A stretch of 64,000 bases of DNA from NCBI RefSeq assembly GCF_036170895.1, contig NZ_CP108036.1, forward strand, positions 5,011,001 to 5,075,000, read 5' to 3'. Below the pieces are notes generated by a model. The model saw only the letters and a list, made by a program, of their open reading frames with translations. It was not told the origin of the DNA and searched no databases. The stretch comes from Streptomyces erythrochromogenes (GTDB lineage: Bacteria > Actinomycetota > Actinomycetes > Streptomycetales > Streptomycetaceae). The position numbers and the translations under genes were made by a program. Of the stretch, positions 1 to 9,436 are shown one piece after another (within the stretch, counting starts at the first letter, position 1; every line of letters starts with the position of its first letter).

Positions 1-64
1 CCTTTCCGCATACCCTGGCCGGACCTCCCGGAGAACCCGTGGAGTCCCCTCCTTGGAGAACATG

Positions 65-1447
65 GTGCAATTCCACGACTCGATGATCAGCCTCGTCGGC
101 AACACCCCGCTGGTGAAGCTCAACCGTGTGACCGAAGGCCTGCAGGCCACCGTCCTTGCGAAGGTCGAGTACTTCAATCCCGGTGGATCCGTGAAGGACC
201 GGATCGCCGTACGGATGATCGAGGCCGCCGAGCAGAGCGGAGCCCTCAAGCCCGGTGGCACCATCGTGGAGCCGACCAGCGGCAACACGGGTGTAGGACT
301 CGCCATCGTGGCCCAGCAGAAGGGCTACAAGTGCATCTTCGTCTGCCCCGACAAGGTGTCCATGGACAAGATCAACGTCATGCGCGCGTACGGCGCCGAG
401 GTCGTGGTCTGCCCGACCGCCGTCGACCCCGAGCACCCGGACTCGTACTACAACGTGTCCGACCGCCTCGCACGCGAGCCCGGCGCCTGGAAGCCCGACC
501 AGTACAGCAACCCGAACAACCCCCGTTCGCACTACGAGACCACCGGCCCCGAGCTGTGGGAGCAGACGGACGGGAAGATCACCCACTTCGTCGCCGGCGT
601 CGGCACGGGCGGCACGATCTCGGGCACGGGCAACTACCTCAAGGAGGTGTCCGGCGGGAAGGTCAAGGTCATCGGCGCCGACCCCGAGGGCTCGGTCTAC
701 TCCGGCGGCTCCGGCCGGCCGTACCTCGTCGAGGGTGTCGGCGAGGACTTCTGGCCGACCGCCTACGACCCGAACGTGACGGACGAGATCATCGCGGTGT
801 CCGACAAGGACTCCTTCCAGATGACCCGCCGCCTCGCCAAGGAGGAGGGCCTCCTCGTCGGCGGCTCCTGCGGCATGGCCGTCGTGGCCGCGCTCAAGGC
901 CGCGGAGGGCCTCGGCCCGGACGACGTGGTCGTCGTCCTGCTGCCGGACAGCGGCCGCGGATACCTCAGCAAGATCTTCAGCGACGAGTGGATGGCCGGA
1001 CACGGCTTCCTGGAGGAGGCCGGACCGGCCGCCCGCATCGGCGACGTGCTGGACGACAAGGAGGGCGGCATCCCCTCCCTCGTCCACATGCACCCCGAGG
1101 AGACCGTCGGCGAGGCCATCGAGGTCCTGCGCGAGTACGGCGTCTCCCAGATGCCGATCGTCAAGCCGGGCGCCGGCCACCCCGACGTGATGGCCGCCGA
1201 GGTCATCGGCTCCGTGGTCGAGAAGGAGCTGCTCGCGGCGCTGTTCGCGCAGCGCGCCTCGCTCTCCGACCCGCTGGAGAAGCACATGAGCTCCCCGCTG
1301 CCGCAGGTCGGCTCCGGCGAGCCGGTGTCCGAGCTGATGACGGTGCTCGGCGAGGCCGACGCGGCGATCGTGCTGGTCGAGGGCAAGCCCACCGGTGTGG
1401 TGAGCCGCCAGGACCTCCTCGCCTTCCTGGCGAAGACCGCGAAGTAG
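65..1447 (+). CDS. cbs: cystathionine beta-synthase
   Basis: PLP enzyme that condenses serine with homocysteine to cystathionine (reverse transsulfuration), cytoplasmic. The N-terminal 310 residues are a fold-type II PLP domain: the lysine in NPGGSVKDR (K44) should carry PLP, with the phosphate-binding TSGNTG loop and a GTGGTISGTG loop. Residues about 330-460 hold two CBS (Bateman) modules, so length and architecture fit full CBS rather than cysteine synthase. GTG at 65 is preferred because GGAG at 55-58 lies 6 nt upstream and the protein then begins MQFHDSM; ATG at 62 or TTG at 53 are alternatives. CBS modules usually bind adenosyl ligands, so allosteric control is likely but not demonstrated. 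No operon partner downstream on this strand. Confidence 0.95.
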   Translation: MQFHDSMISLVGNTPLVKLNRVTEGLQATVLAKVEYFNPGGSVKDRIAVRMIEAAEQSGALKPGGTIVEPTSGNTGVGLAIVAQQKGYKCIFVCPDKVSMDKINVMRAYGAEVVVCPTAVDPEHPDSYYNVSDRLAREPGAWKPDQYSNPNNPRSHYETTGPELWEQTDGKITHFVAGVGTGGTISGTGNYLKEVSGGKVKVIGADPEGSVYSGGSGRPYLVEGVGEDFWPTAYDPNVTDEIIAVSDKDSFQMTRRLAKEEGLLVGGSCGMAVVAALKAAEGLGPDDVVVVLLPDSGRGYLSKIFSDEWMAGHGFLEEAGPAARIGDVLDDKEGGIPSLVHMHPEETVGEAIEVLREYGVSQMPIVKPGAGHPDVMAAEVIGSVVEKELLAALFAQRASLSDPLEKHMSSPLPQVGSGEPVSELMTVLGEADAAIVLVEGKPTGVVSRQDLLAFLAKTAK

Positions 1448-1880
1448 CCCGCCGCCCGCCCGGGGACGGGGCGCGGGCCCCACACGGCCCGACGCCCGCC
1501 CGGGCACCCGCGTTTTCCGGCCGTCGCGCAAACGGTACGGGCCGGACACGTGACAGCAGCACGGCCTTAACACGGCTCCGGCACAGTGGTGGTTGTCGGC
1601 AGGGAGCCCGGGAGACCGGACCAGGCCGGCACCACCGACGGTGTTCGCATACGTCCGGAGCGGCTCCCGGACCAGCGAACGCCATGGACGCGGACGGCCC
1701 TGACCCGGCCGTGTCCACCGCGGGGACCGCCGTCGTCCCGCCCCTCGCCCGCGAGGGTGCGGCGGTCCCCGCGCAATCGCCCCTTCCTTCGGGCCCGGCT
1801 CGCCGGATCCGGTGCTGCGGAGGTTTCAGGCGCGAGGCCCGGGCAGCGCCCCGCAGTGGTGCCGCACCCGGGTGCGACGG
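1448..1880. other. gene-free stretch after cbs
   Basis: These 433 bases separate cbs from the convergent small membrane-protein gene. Reading frames cross the stretch on both strands, but none has a ribosome site plus recognisable protein content. No strong hairpin terminator is evident. I see nothing functional that I can support. Confidence 0.5.
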
Positions 1881-2258
1881 TCAGTCGAGGGAATCGGGCC
1901 GAGCGCTCCGCAGGCGGGCGGCGTGGATGAAGTTCACCCCCACGATGCCCGCCCAGGCCACGACCATCCCCTTGAAGCCCGTCTGCGCGGCGCCGATGGC
2001 CGACAGCGGGACCGCCAGGACCAGCGTGATGATCGCGAAGCCGAAGCGTTCGCCGAAGTTCCCGTCCACCGGGCCGGCGTACGGTCCCTCGCCGCGGGCC
2101 GCGGCCAGGCGTTCCTCGGCGAGCCGGCGCCGGACCTGGGTGTCGACCTTCTCGACGAACGAGTCCACCAGCGCGGCCTCGTACTCCGGGCCCAGATCCC
2201 GCCGGGCCTTCAGCGTCGCGTCGAGTTCCTTCTTCAGCTCTTGGGCGTGGGCGTCCAT
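1881..2258 (-). CDS. small two-helix membrane protein, function unknown
   Basis: A 125-aa protein I do not recognise by function. Residues 1-65 are charged and helix-prone (repeated EL, RRR and EE patterns, possibly a short coiled coil). Two hydrophobic segments follow at about 72-92 and 95-112, so it is probably a two-pass inner-membrane protein with both ends cytoplasmic. ATG at 2258 was chosen because GGTGAGG sits just upstream; the reading frame extends further but the added part is not protein-like. It is convergent with cbs and divergent from the MurR/RpiR regulator, with about 140 bases between the two starts. Confidence 0.75.
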   Translation of the reverse strand: MDAHAQELKKELDATLKARRDLGPEYEAALVDSFVEKVDTQVRRRLAEERLAAARGEGPYAGPVDGNFGERFGFAIITLVLAVPLSAIGAAQTGFKGMVVAWAGIVGVNFIHAARLRSARPDSLD

Positions 2259-2368
2259 GCCCTCACCGTAGGAAGCGCCGCAGGCCCCGGCACTGGGGCT
2301 AGCCCCCGTATCCGCATCGCGGGCACCGGCTTGCCCCGCTGCATAACCGCATGCAGAGTGCTCCGTGA

Positions 2369-2375
2369 CTGAATA
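2369..2375 (+). promoter_or_regulatory. possible half-operator (CTGAATA) upstream of the RpiR-type regulator
   Basis: CTGAATA here matches one arm of the 14-bp palindrome in the hutU promoter (6499-6512). Position about 25 bases before the regulator start would suit autoregulation. This is a single half-site and could be chance. Confidence 0.3.
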
Positions 2376-2400
2376 GACCACCGGGACGGAGGGGGACGGC

Positions 2401-3243
2401 ATGAGCGACAGCCCGGCGGCGCGGCTCCAGGCGCTGTTCGAGGGGCACCGGCTGACGCCGACCCAGCGGCGGATCGCGCACTGCATGGTGCGCGGGGCGG
2501 CGGAGGTGCCGTTCCTGTCGAGCGTCGAGCTCGCCGAGCTGGCGGGGGTGAGCCAGCCGTCGGTGACCCGGTTCGCCGTGGCGCTCGGCTTCGACGGCTA
2601 TCCCGCGCTGCGCAAGCACCTGCGCGAGGTGGCTCCGGCCGAGCGGGCCGCCGCGGTCGGGGAGGACTCGTACAACGAGTACCAGCAGGCCGTCCTGGGC
2701 GAGATCGAGAACCTGCGGCAGCTCGCCGAGATGCTCGCCGACCCCGCGCCGGTGGAGGAGGCGGGGCGGCTGCTCGCCGCCTCGACCCCGCTGCCGGTGC
2801 TCGGGCTGCGCGCGGCGTCCTCGCAGGCGCGCGGCTTCGCGTACTTCGCCGCCAAGGTGCATCCGGACGTACGGCTCCTCGACGAGGGCGGCTCGATGAT
2901 GGAGGACCGCATCGACGCGGCCCTCTACGAGGGCGCCACGGCCCTGCTGTGCTTCGCACTGCCCCGGCACCCGCGGGAGGTCGTGGACACGCTGGAACGT
3001 GCGCGGAAGGCCGGCCTGACCGTGGTGACGGTCGCGGACTCGGCCTTCGCCCCGGTGGCCCGCCACTCGGACCTGCTGATCCCCGCCCCGGTCGGCACCG
3101 GCCTGGCCTTCGACACGGCGTGCGCGCCCATGCTGCTGGGCCGGGTGCTGCTGGAGGCGATGGCGGACGCGCTGCCGGACGCGCAGGCCCGCCTGGAGGC
3201 CTTCGACACCCGGGCGGCGGCCCGCGGGCTGTTCGTGGAGTGA
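2401..3243 (+). CDS. MurR/RpiR family transcriptional regulator
   Basis: A 280-aa DNA-binding regulator. The N-terminus (about 10-85) is an HTH_6 domain, recognisable by LSSVELAELAGVSQPSV and the following TRFAVALGF block. Residues about 125-265 form a SIS domain that in this family binds a phosphosugar or other small effector (GLRAASSQARG region). GGAGGGGGA just before ATG 2401 is a strong ribosome site. The nearest catabolic genes are the hut run beginning at 6561, whose promoter contains a perfect palindrome, and a matching half-site occurs before this gene, so control of histidine use is a reasonable inference. Family membership is certain; target and effector are not shown. Confidence 0.9.
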   Translation: MSDSPAARLQALFEGHRLTPTQRRIAHCMVRGAAEVPFLSSVELAELAGVSQPSVTRFAVALGFDGYPALRKHLREVAPAERAAAVGEDSYNEYQQAVLGEIENLRQLAEMLADPAPVEEAGRLLAASTPLPVLGLRAASSQARGFAYFAAKVHPDVRLLDEGGSMMEDRIDAALYEGATALLCFALPRHPREVVDTLERARKAGLTVVTVADSAFAPVARHSDLLIPAPVGTGLAFDTACAPMLLGRVLLEAMADALPDAQARLEAFDTRAAARGLFVE

Positions 3244-3246
3244 GCC

Positions 3247-4419
3247 TCAGCGGTAGTTGAGCTCCGCCAGCTCGGTGGCGAGGCGCGTGCGCAGCGCCGG
3301 GATGCCGGCGAGGGCGGGCAGCAGGGTGTTGCGCACGGCCCGCAGCGCCCTGTTCCGGGTGGTCGCGACCCGGGTCATCCGGTCGGTGAGGGCCACCACG
3401 CGCAGGGCGACGGGGCGGCGCGCGGCCTCGTAGCCGTCGAGGTCGCCGCCGGCCAGGGCGCGGCCCAGGGCGTAGCCGTCCTGGATGCCGGTGTTCATGC
3501 CCTGACCGCCGGCCGGGCTGTGCACGTGGGCGGCGTCCCCGGCGAGCAGCAGGCGGCCCGCGCGGTAGCGCTCGGCGACGCGGTGGTGGATCCGGAACCG
3601 GGAGGACCAGATCAGTTCGCGGACGGCTGCCTGGCCGGGGACGCGTTCGTCCAGCAGGCGCCGGACGAAGGCGAGGTCGGGCTCGGCGGGGGCCTCGGCG
3701 ACGGTGGCGACGATCCGGTAGCGCCCGGAGGCGCCGAGGGTGCTCCCGGGCAGCGGGGCGACCACCATGAGCCCGGCGGCGCCGAAGACGAGCGAGACCT
3801 CGCGCGGGCCCGGGGCCCAGTCCAGACCCACGTCGGCGAGGACGAAGGATTCCTCGTACGCGCTGCCCTCGAAGGCGATGCCGGCTGCGGTGCGGACCGT
3901 GCTGTGCATCCCGTCGGCACCGATGACGTGCGCGGCGCGCAGGGTCTCGCCGGTGGCGGTGGTGAGGGTGGCCCCGTCCGCGTCCTGGGTGACGCCGGCC
4001 ACCTCGTACGGGCGGTGGACGTCGCCACCGAGCGCCCGCAGGCGGCGCAGCAGGACGGCCTCGGTCTCGTACTGGGGGACCATCAGCGCGTACGGGTGGG
4101 CCGTGGGCAGGCGGTCGAAGTCGACGGCCGCGAGCGGGCGGGCACCGTCTCGGATCCGGAAGCGGGAGACGGGGACGCCGTGACCGACGAGGTCTGCGGT
4201 CAGTGCGCCGCTCGGGTCGAGCTCGTCGAGGACCTCCAGGGTGCGGGCGTGCACGACGGCGGCGCGGGAGGTGTTGCAGCCCTCGGCCTGCCGGTCGAGG
4301 AGCACGAAGTCGATGCCGGCCCCCGCCAGGGTCACGGCGAGGGCGAGGCCGGTGGGGCCGGCGCCGACAATGGCGACCTCGGTGCGGGCGGGGAGCGGGA
4401 GTGCGGCGGTGCTGGTCAT
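3247..4419 (-). CDS. FAD-dependent (class A) aromatic-type monooxygenase
   Basis: A 390-aa NAD(P)H:flavin hydroxylase of the PHBH/PheA-like group. The Rossmann motif GAGPTGLALA near residue 12 binds ADP of FAD, the DG motif is seen in GADGMHSTVR at about 155, and GDAAHVHSPAGGQG at about 280 is the second FAD/ribityl motif. Substrate cannot be told from sequence. Start ATG 4419 was chosen over the longer frame because GGAGGAGG lies immediately upstream. It is divergent from a TetR regulator with four GCCAAC/GTTGGC-type sites between them, the usual arrangement of a ligand-inducible detoxifying or tailoring oxygenase and its repressor. Its 3' end is 3 bases from the end of the RpiR-type gene. 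Confidence 0.9.
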   Translation of the reverse strand: MTSTAALPLPARTEVAIVGAGPTGLALAVTLAGAGIDFVLLDRQAEGCNTSRAAVVHARTLEVLDELDPSGALTADLVGHGVPVSRFRIRDGARPLAAVDFDRLPTAHPYALMVPQYETEAVLLRRLRALGGDVHRPYEVAGVTQDADGATLTTATGETLRAAHVIGADGMHSTVRTAAGIAFEGSAYEESFVLADVGLDWAPGPREVSLVFGAAGLMVVAPLPGSTLGASGRYRIVATVAEAPAEPDLAFVRRLLDERVPGQAAVRELIWSSRFRIHHRVAERYRAGRLLLAGDAAHVHSPAGGQGMNTGIQDGYALGRALAGGDLDGYEAARRPVALRVVALTDRMTRVATTRNRALRAVRNTLLPALAGIPALRTRLATELAELNYR

Positions 4420-4437
4420 GGTGACCTCCTCCGGCGT

Positions 4438-4467
4438 GCCAACGTTCGTTGGCCAACAACTGTTGGC
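4438..4467. promoter_or_regulatory. two adjoining TetR-type operators (O1, O2)
   Basis: GCCAACGTTCGTTGGC (4438-4453) and GCCAACAACTGTTGGC (4452-4467) are each perfect palindromes with 7-bp arms around a 2-bp centre, sharing two bases. They lie over and just downstream of the inferred start of the monooxygenase transcript, so a bound repressor would block it. Confidence 0.8.
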
Positions 4468-4470
4468 ATC

Positions 4471-4499
4471 AGCATGCGCCTGCATCGCGACTGTGTCAA
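4471..4499 (-). promoter_or_regulatory. vegetative promoter of the monooxygenase gene
   Basis: On the minus strand TTGACA (4494-4499) is followed by exactly 17 bases and CATGCT (4471-4476). Transcription would begin near 4464, inside operator O2. The -35 overlaps operator O3, which supports repression by the adjacent TetR protein. Confidence 0.65.
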
Positions 4500-4510
4500 C
4501 GCTTGTTGGC
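4495..4510. promoter_or_regulatory. degenerate TetR-type operator (O3)
   Basis: GTCAACGCTTGTTGGC is an imperfect version of the O1/O2 palindrome, with five of seven arm positions paired. It covers the -35 box of the monooxygenase promoter. Confidence 0.55.
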
Positions 4511-4522
4511 ACACGGATGTTG

Positions 4523-4538
4523 GCCTACGGTTGTTGAC
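4523..4538. promoter_or_regulatory. weak TetR-type operator (O4) over the TetR -10 region
   Basis: GCCTACGGTTGTTGAC retains the GTTGAC arm and part of the GCCAAC arm (four of seven positions paired). It includes TACGGT (4526-4531), a -10 candidate 7 nt before the TetR start codon, so weak autorepression of a leaderless message is possible. Confidence 0.4.
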
Positions 4539-5096
4539 ATGACGGAGCGACGCTCATCCGACCAGACCAGGGCCGTGATCCTGCGCGCCGCGCGAGAGCG
4601 GTTCGCCGCCCAGGGGTACGAACGCACGACCATCCGGGCGGTGGCCGCGGACGCGGAGATCGACCCGTCGATGGTCATGCGGTACTTCGGCAGCAAGGAG
4701 CAGCTCTTCGACGCCGCCCTGGCGGTGGACCTGCGCCTGCCCGACCTGGGCGCCGTGTCGGCCGGGGAGCTTCCCGCCGTCCTCGTGCGCCACTTCGTCG
4801 AGCGGTGGGGGGGCGATCCGGCCGACGACGCCCTGCTGGTGCTGCTGCGCTCGGCCGTCACCAACGAGCAGGCCGCGGACCGGATGCGGGAGGTGTTCGC
4901 GGCGCAGGTCGCCCCGGCGCTGGCGGCGGCCCTCGGCCCCGACCGGGCCGCCCGCGTGGCCGGCCTGGTCTCCGCCCAGCTGCTGGGCCTGGCCCTGACC
5001 CGCTACCTGCTGCGGCTGCCCGCGGTCACCGCGCTGAGCCCGGACGACCTGGTTGCGGGCCTGGCCCCGGCGCTGGCGGCCACCCTGGCGGGGTGA
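4539..5096 (+). CDS. TetR family transcriptional regulator
   Basis: A 185-aa repressor. The helix-turn-helix occupies about residues 10-58 (ILRAARERFAAQGYERTTIRAVA, then MVMRYFGSKEQLF), followed by an alpha-helical ligand and dimer domain. ATG 4539 is chosen because homology begins there and the upstream extension is made of operator DNA. There is no purine-rich ribosome site, but TACGGT ends 7 nt before ATG, so the message is probably leaderless. It is divergent from the flavin monooxygenase and almost certainly represses it through the palindromes in between. Ligand unknown. Confidence 0.92.
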   Translation: MTERRSSDQTRAVILRAARERFAAQGYERTTIRAVAADAEIDPSMVMRYFGSKEQLFDAALAVDLRLPDLGAVSAGELPAVLVRHFVERWGGDPADDALLVLLRSAVTNEQAADRMREVFAAQVAPALAAALGPDRAARVAGLVSAQLLGLALTRYLLRLPAVTALSPDDLVAGLAPALAATLAG

Positions 5097-5102
5097 GCCG
5101 CG

Positions 5103-6464
5103 CTACAGCAGCGCGTCGCCGAAGGCGCCGCCCGCCTCCGCCACGATGTCCGCGGCGGACTGCGCGGGCCGGGCGAGGCTGAAGCGGACGCCGCCCCGCG
5201 GGGTCACCGTGAAGCCGTGGACCGCCGGGCGCGGCAGGCTGTTGTAGCCGTAGTGGGCCGTGAAGAAGTACGCGCCGGTGTCCGGTACGCCGATCAGGTC
5301 GCCGGGGGCGAGCAGCGGCAGCTCCCGGCCCGTGGCGAGCAGGTCCCCCGCGAAGCAGGCCGGGCCCGCGACGTCCTGGGCCACCGGGTCGCCGGCCTTC
5401 GGGGCGCCCTTCGCGTCGTACGGCAGGATCCGCACGGGCCAGGCCGCCGGCGCGTAGGCGGTGCGGGTCGCCAGCTGGACGCCGGCGTGCGTGAGCGCGA
5501 TCGGCCGGGATCCGCTGCTCTTGGTGTACTCGACCCGGGCCAGCACCAGGCCGTGCTTGGCCAGCAGGGACCGGCCGAACTCGGTGACCAGGCCGTACGA
5601 GCCGTCGAAGAGCGCCGGGACCGCCTCGCGCAGGGCGGACACGTACCGGGCGTACGTCGGGGTCGCCTCGTCGGAGGCGAAGTTGACCGGCAGCCCGCCG
5701 CCGATGTCGAGGGTGTCGATCCGGCGCCGCCCGGCCGCCGCGTTGATCTCCTCGGCCAGTGCGTGCAGTTCCCGTACGCCTTGCGCGATCAGCTCCAGGG
5801 GGACGCCCTGCGAGCCCGAGTGGATGTGCAGCCGGGTCAGCCACGGCCGGTCCAGGAAGGCCCGTACGAGCCACGCGCGCGCCCCGGGATCGCGCAGGGC
5901 GACGCCGAACTTCGAGGTGGACGTCGCCGTGGACAGCGCGTCGATGGCGCCCGCGCCGGTCTGCGGGTTGATCCGCACCCCGATCGGGGAGGCGGTGGGC
6001 GCCGCGGCGACGAGGGCGTCGAGGCGCTCCAGCTCCTGGCGGTTGTCGGCGTTGACGGCGATGCCCAGCGCCAGTGCCTCGCGCAGTTCGGCGGTCGTCT
6101 TGGCTGGGGAGTCCAGGACGGTCCGGGCCGCGGGAACCCCGGCGGCGCGGGCCAGCGCCAGCTCGCCGGGGCTGGCGACCTCGCAGCCGAGCCCGGCGTC
6201 CGCGAGCAGCCGCAGCACCGGCACGAGCGGGGCGGCCTTCACGGCGAAGGCGTGCAGGACGGGCGTGCCGGGCGCCAGGGCGTCGGCGAAGGCGGCGGTC
6301 AGGGCCGCGGCGGAGGCCCGGATCCCGTCGCCGTCCAGCAGGCAGGCCAGGGGCTCCGCGGAGTCGGCCCCGCCCACCAGCCCCTGCTCGACGGCGGCCC
6401 GTACGACCAGATCCCGGCGCCCGGCGGCGCCCTTGCCCTCCGTGTCTGCGGCCATGTCCGCCAT
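5103..6464 (-). CDS. type III PLP-dependent enzyme (decarboxylase/alanine racemase fold)
   Basis: A 453-aa member of the diaminopimelate/ornithine decarboxylase fold. HAFAVKAAPL near residue 70 holds the lysine expected to bind PLP, HIHSGSQG and DIGGGLPVNF bind cofactor phosphate, and CFAGDLLATG plus DTGAYFFTAHYGYN resemble the C-terminal barrel residues that complete the active site across the dimer. The substrate is uncertain: spacing differs from classical LysA and I do not assign a reaction. It shares a 96-base divergent region with hutU, so the palindrome there could control both. No clear ribosome site precedes ATG 6464; ATG at 6455 is possible. Confidence 0.8.
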   Translation of the reverse strand: MADMAADTEGKGAAGRRDLVVRAAVEQGLVGGADSAEPLACLLDGDGIRASAAALTAAFADALAPGTPVLHAFAVKAAPLVPVLRLLADAGLGCEVASPGELALARAAGVPAARTVLDSPAKTTAELREALALGIAVNADNRQELERLDALVAAAPTASPIGVRINPQTGAGAIDALSTATSTSKFGVALRDPGARAWLVRAFLDRPWLTRLHIHSGSQGVPLELIAQGVRELHALAEEINAAAGRRRIDTLDIGGGLPVNFASDEATPTYARYVSALREAVPALFDGSYGLVTEFGRSLLAKHGLVLARVEYTKSSGSRPIALTHAGVQLATRTAYAPAAWPVRILPYDAKGAPKAGDPVAQDVAGPACFAGDLLATGRELPLLAPGDLIGVPDTGAYFFTAHYGYNSLPRPAVHGFTVTPRGGVRFSLARPAQSAADIVAEAGGAFGDALL

Positions 6465-6494
6465 CCCATCATCCGACGGGGCCGCCCGCAGCTG

Positions 6495-6523
6495 TTGACT
6501 GAATCTATTCAGAGCGCGAGTAT
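6495..6523 (+). promoter_or_regulatory. hutU promoter with embedded 14-bp palindromic operator
   Basis: TTGACT (6495-6500), a 17-base spacer and GAGTAT (6518-6523) make a plausible vegetative promoter. CTGAATCTATTCAG at 6499-6512 is a perfect palindrome (6-bp arms) placed in the spacer, an ideal repressor site. The RpiR-type regulator at 2401 is the best candidate to bind it. Confidence 0.6.
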
Positions 6524-6560
6524 GTGAATGGAATTAACAACATCGGAGGAGGCACCCGCC

Positions 6561-8221
<1,661 letters not shown>

Positions 8222-8225
<4 letters not shown>

Positions 8226-9436
8226 CCGGCGTTTCCTTCCACTCGATGTGGGCCGAGCTGGCTCCCGTCGGCCGCAACGCCGACACCGGCGGCTACCGCC
8301 GCTACGCCTGGAGCGGGGCCGACGCCGACTGCCGGACCTGGTTCCAGGAGCAGGCCGAGGCGCGCGGGCTCACGTACGAGACCGACCGCAACGGCAACCA
8401 GTGGGCCTGGCTCGGCGACCCCCTCGCCGGGGACGCCGTGGTCACCGGCTCGCACCTGGACTCCGTCCCCGACGGCGGCGCCTTCGACGGCCCCCTCGGC
8501 GTGGTGTCCTCCTTCGCGGCCCTGGACGAACTCCGCAGGAGGGGCGCGGAGTTCTCCAGGCCGCTGGCCATCACCAACTTCGGTGACGAGGAGGGCGCCC
8601 GCTTCGGCCTCGCCTGCGTCGGCTCCCGGCTCGCGGCCGGGCAGCTGACCAAGGAGAAGGCGTACGAGCTGCGCGACGCCGACGGCGTCAGCCTGCCCCA
8701 GGCCATGGAGGCCGCCGGATACGACCCCGAGGCCATCGGGGCCGACCCCGAACGGCTCGGCCGGATCGGCGCCTTCGTCGAGCTGCACGTCGAACAGGGC
8801 CGCGCCCTGGACCTGTCCGGGGACCGGGTCGGCATCGCCTCGGCGATCTGGCCGCACGGCCGCTGGCGGTTCGACTTCCGCGGCGAGGCCAACCACGCCG
8901 GCACCACCCGCCTCGTGGACCGGCGCGACCCGATGCTGACGTACGCGGCGACCGTGCTGGCCGCCCGTACGGAGGCGGCCCTCGCCGGCGCCGTCGCCAC
9001 CTTCGGGAAGATCTCCGTCGAGCCCAACGGCGTCAACGCCATCCCGTCGCTGGTGCGCGGCTGGCTCGACTCCCGCGCCGCCGACCAGGCCACCCTCGAC
9101 ACCGTCGTCACCGCCATCGAGAAGGCCGCGCGCGAGCGCGCCGACCAGGACGGCATCGACCTCGGGATCGTCCGGGAGTCCTTCACCCCGGTCGTCGAGT
9201 TCGAGCACGCCCTGCGCGACGAGATGAACCGGATCCTGGGCGGGTCCGTCCCCGTCCTCGGCACCGGGGCGGGACACGACGCCGGAATCCTCTCCGCCGC
9301 CGTCCCGACCGCCATGCTGTTCGTGCGGAACCCGACCGGCGTCTCGCACTCCCCGCGTGAGTTCGCCGCCGAGGACGACTGCGTGGCCGGCGTCCTCGCC
9401 CTCGCCGACGTACTGGAAGGCCTGGCATGTCGCTGA
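8222..9436 (+). CDS. M20-type amidohydrolase (allantoate amidohydrolase-like), probable N-formylglutamate-processing enzyme
   Basis: A 404-aa two-metal hydrolase of the allantoate amidohydrolase/N-carbamoylase group. Metal-binding blocks are visible: [11 protein letters not shown] near residue 80, DEEGARFG near 120, ELHVEQG near 180, NHAGTT near 222 and GAGHDAG near 345. Despite the usual name it sits between hutU and hutF, overlapping hutU by 4 nt and hutF by 10 nt. HutF makes N-formyl-L-glutamate, and no classical HutG deformylase is seen here, so hydrolysis of that C-N bond is the likely job. That role is inferred from context; a ureide role cannot be excluded. Confidence 0.85.

Noticed and set aside
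1684..1930. Open frame after cbs beginning MDADGPDP.
   Set aside because: No ribosome site, no homologous features, and composition typical of non-coding DNA in this genome.
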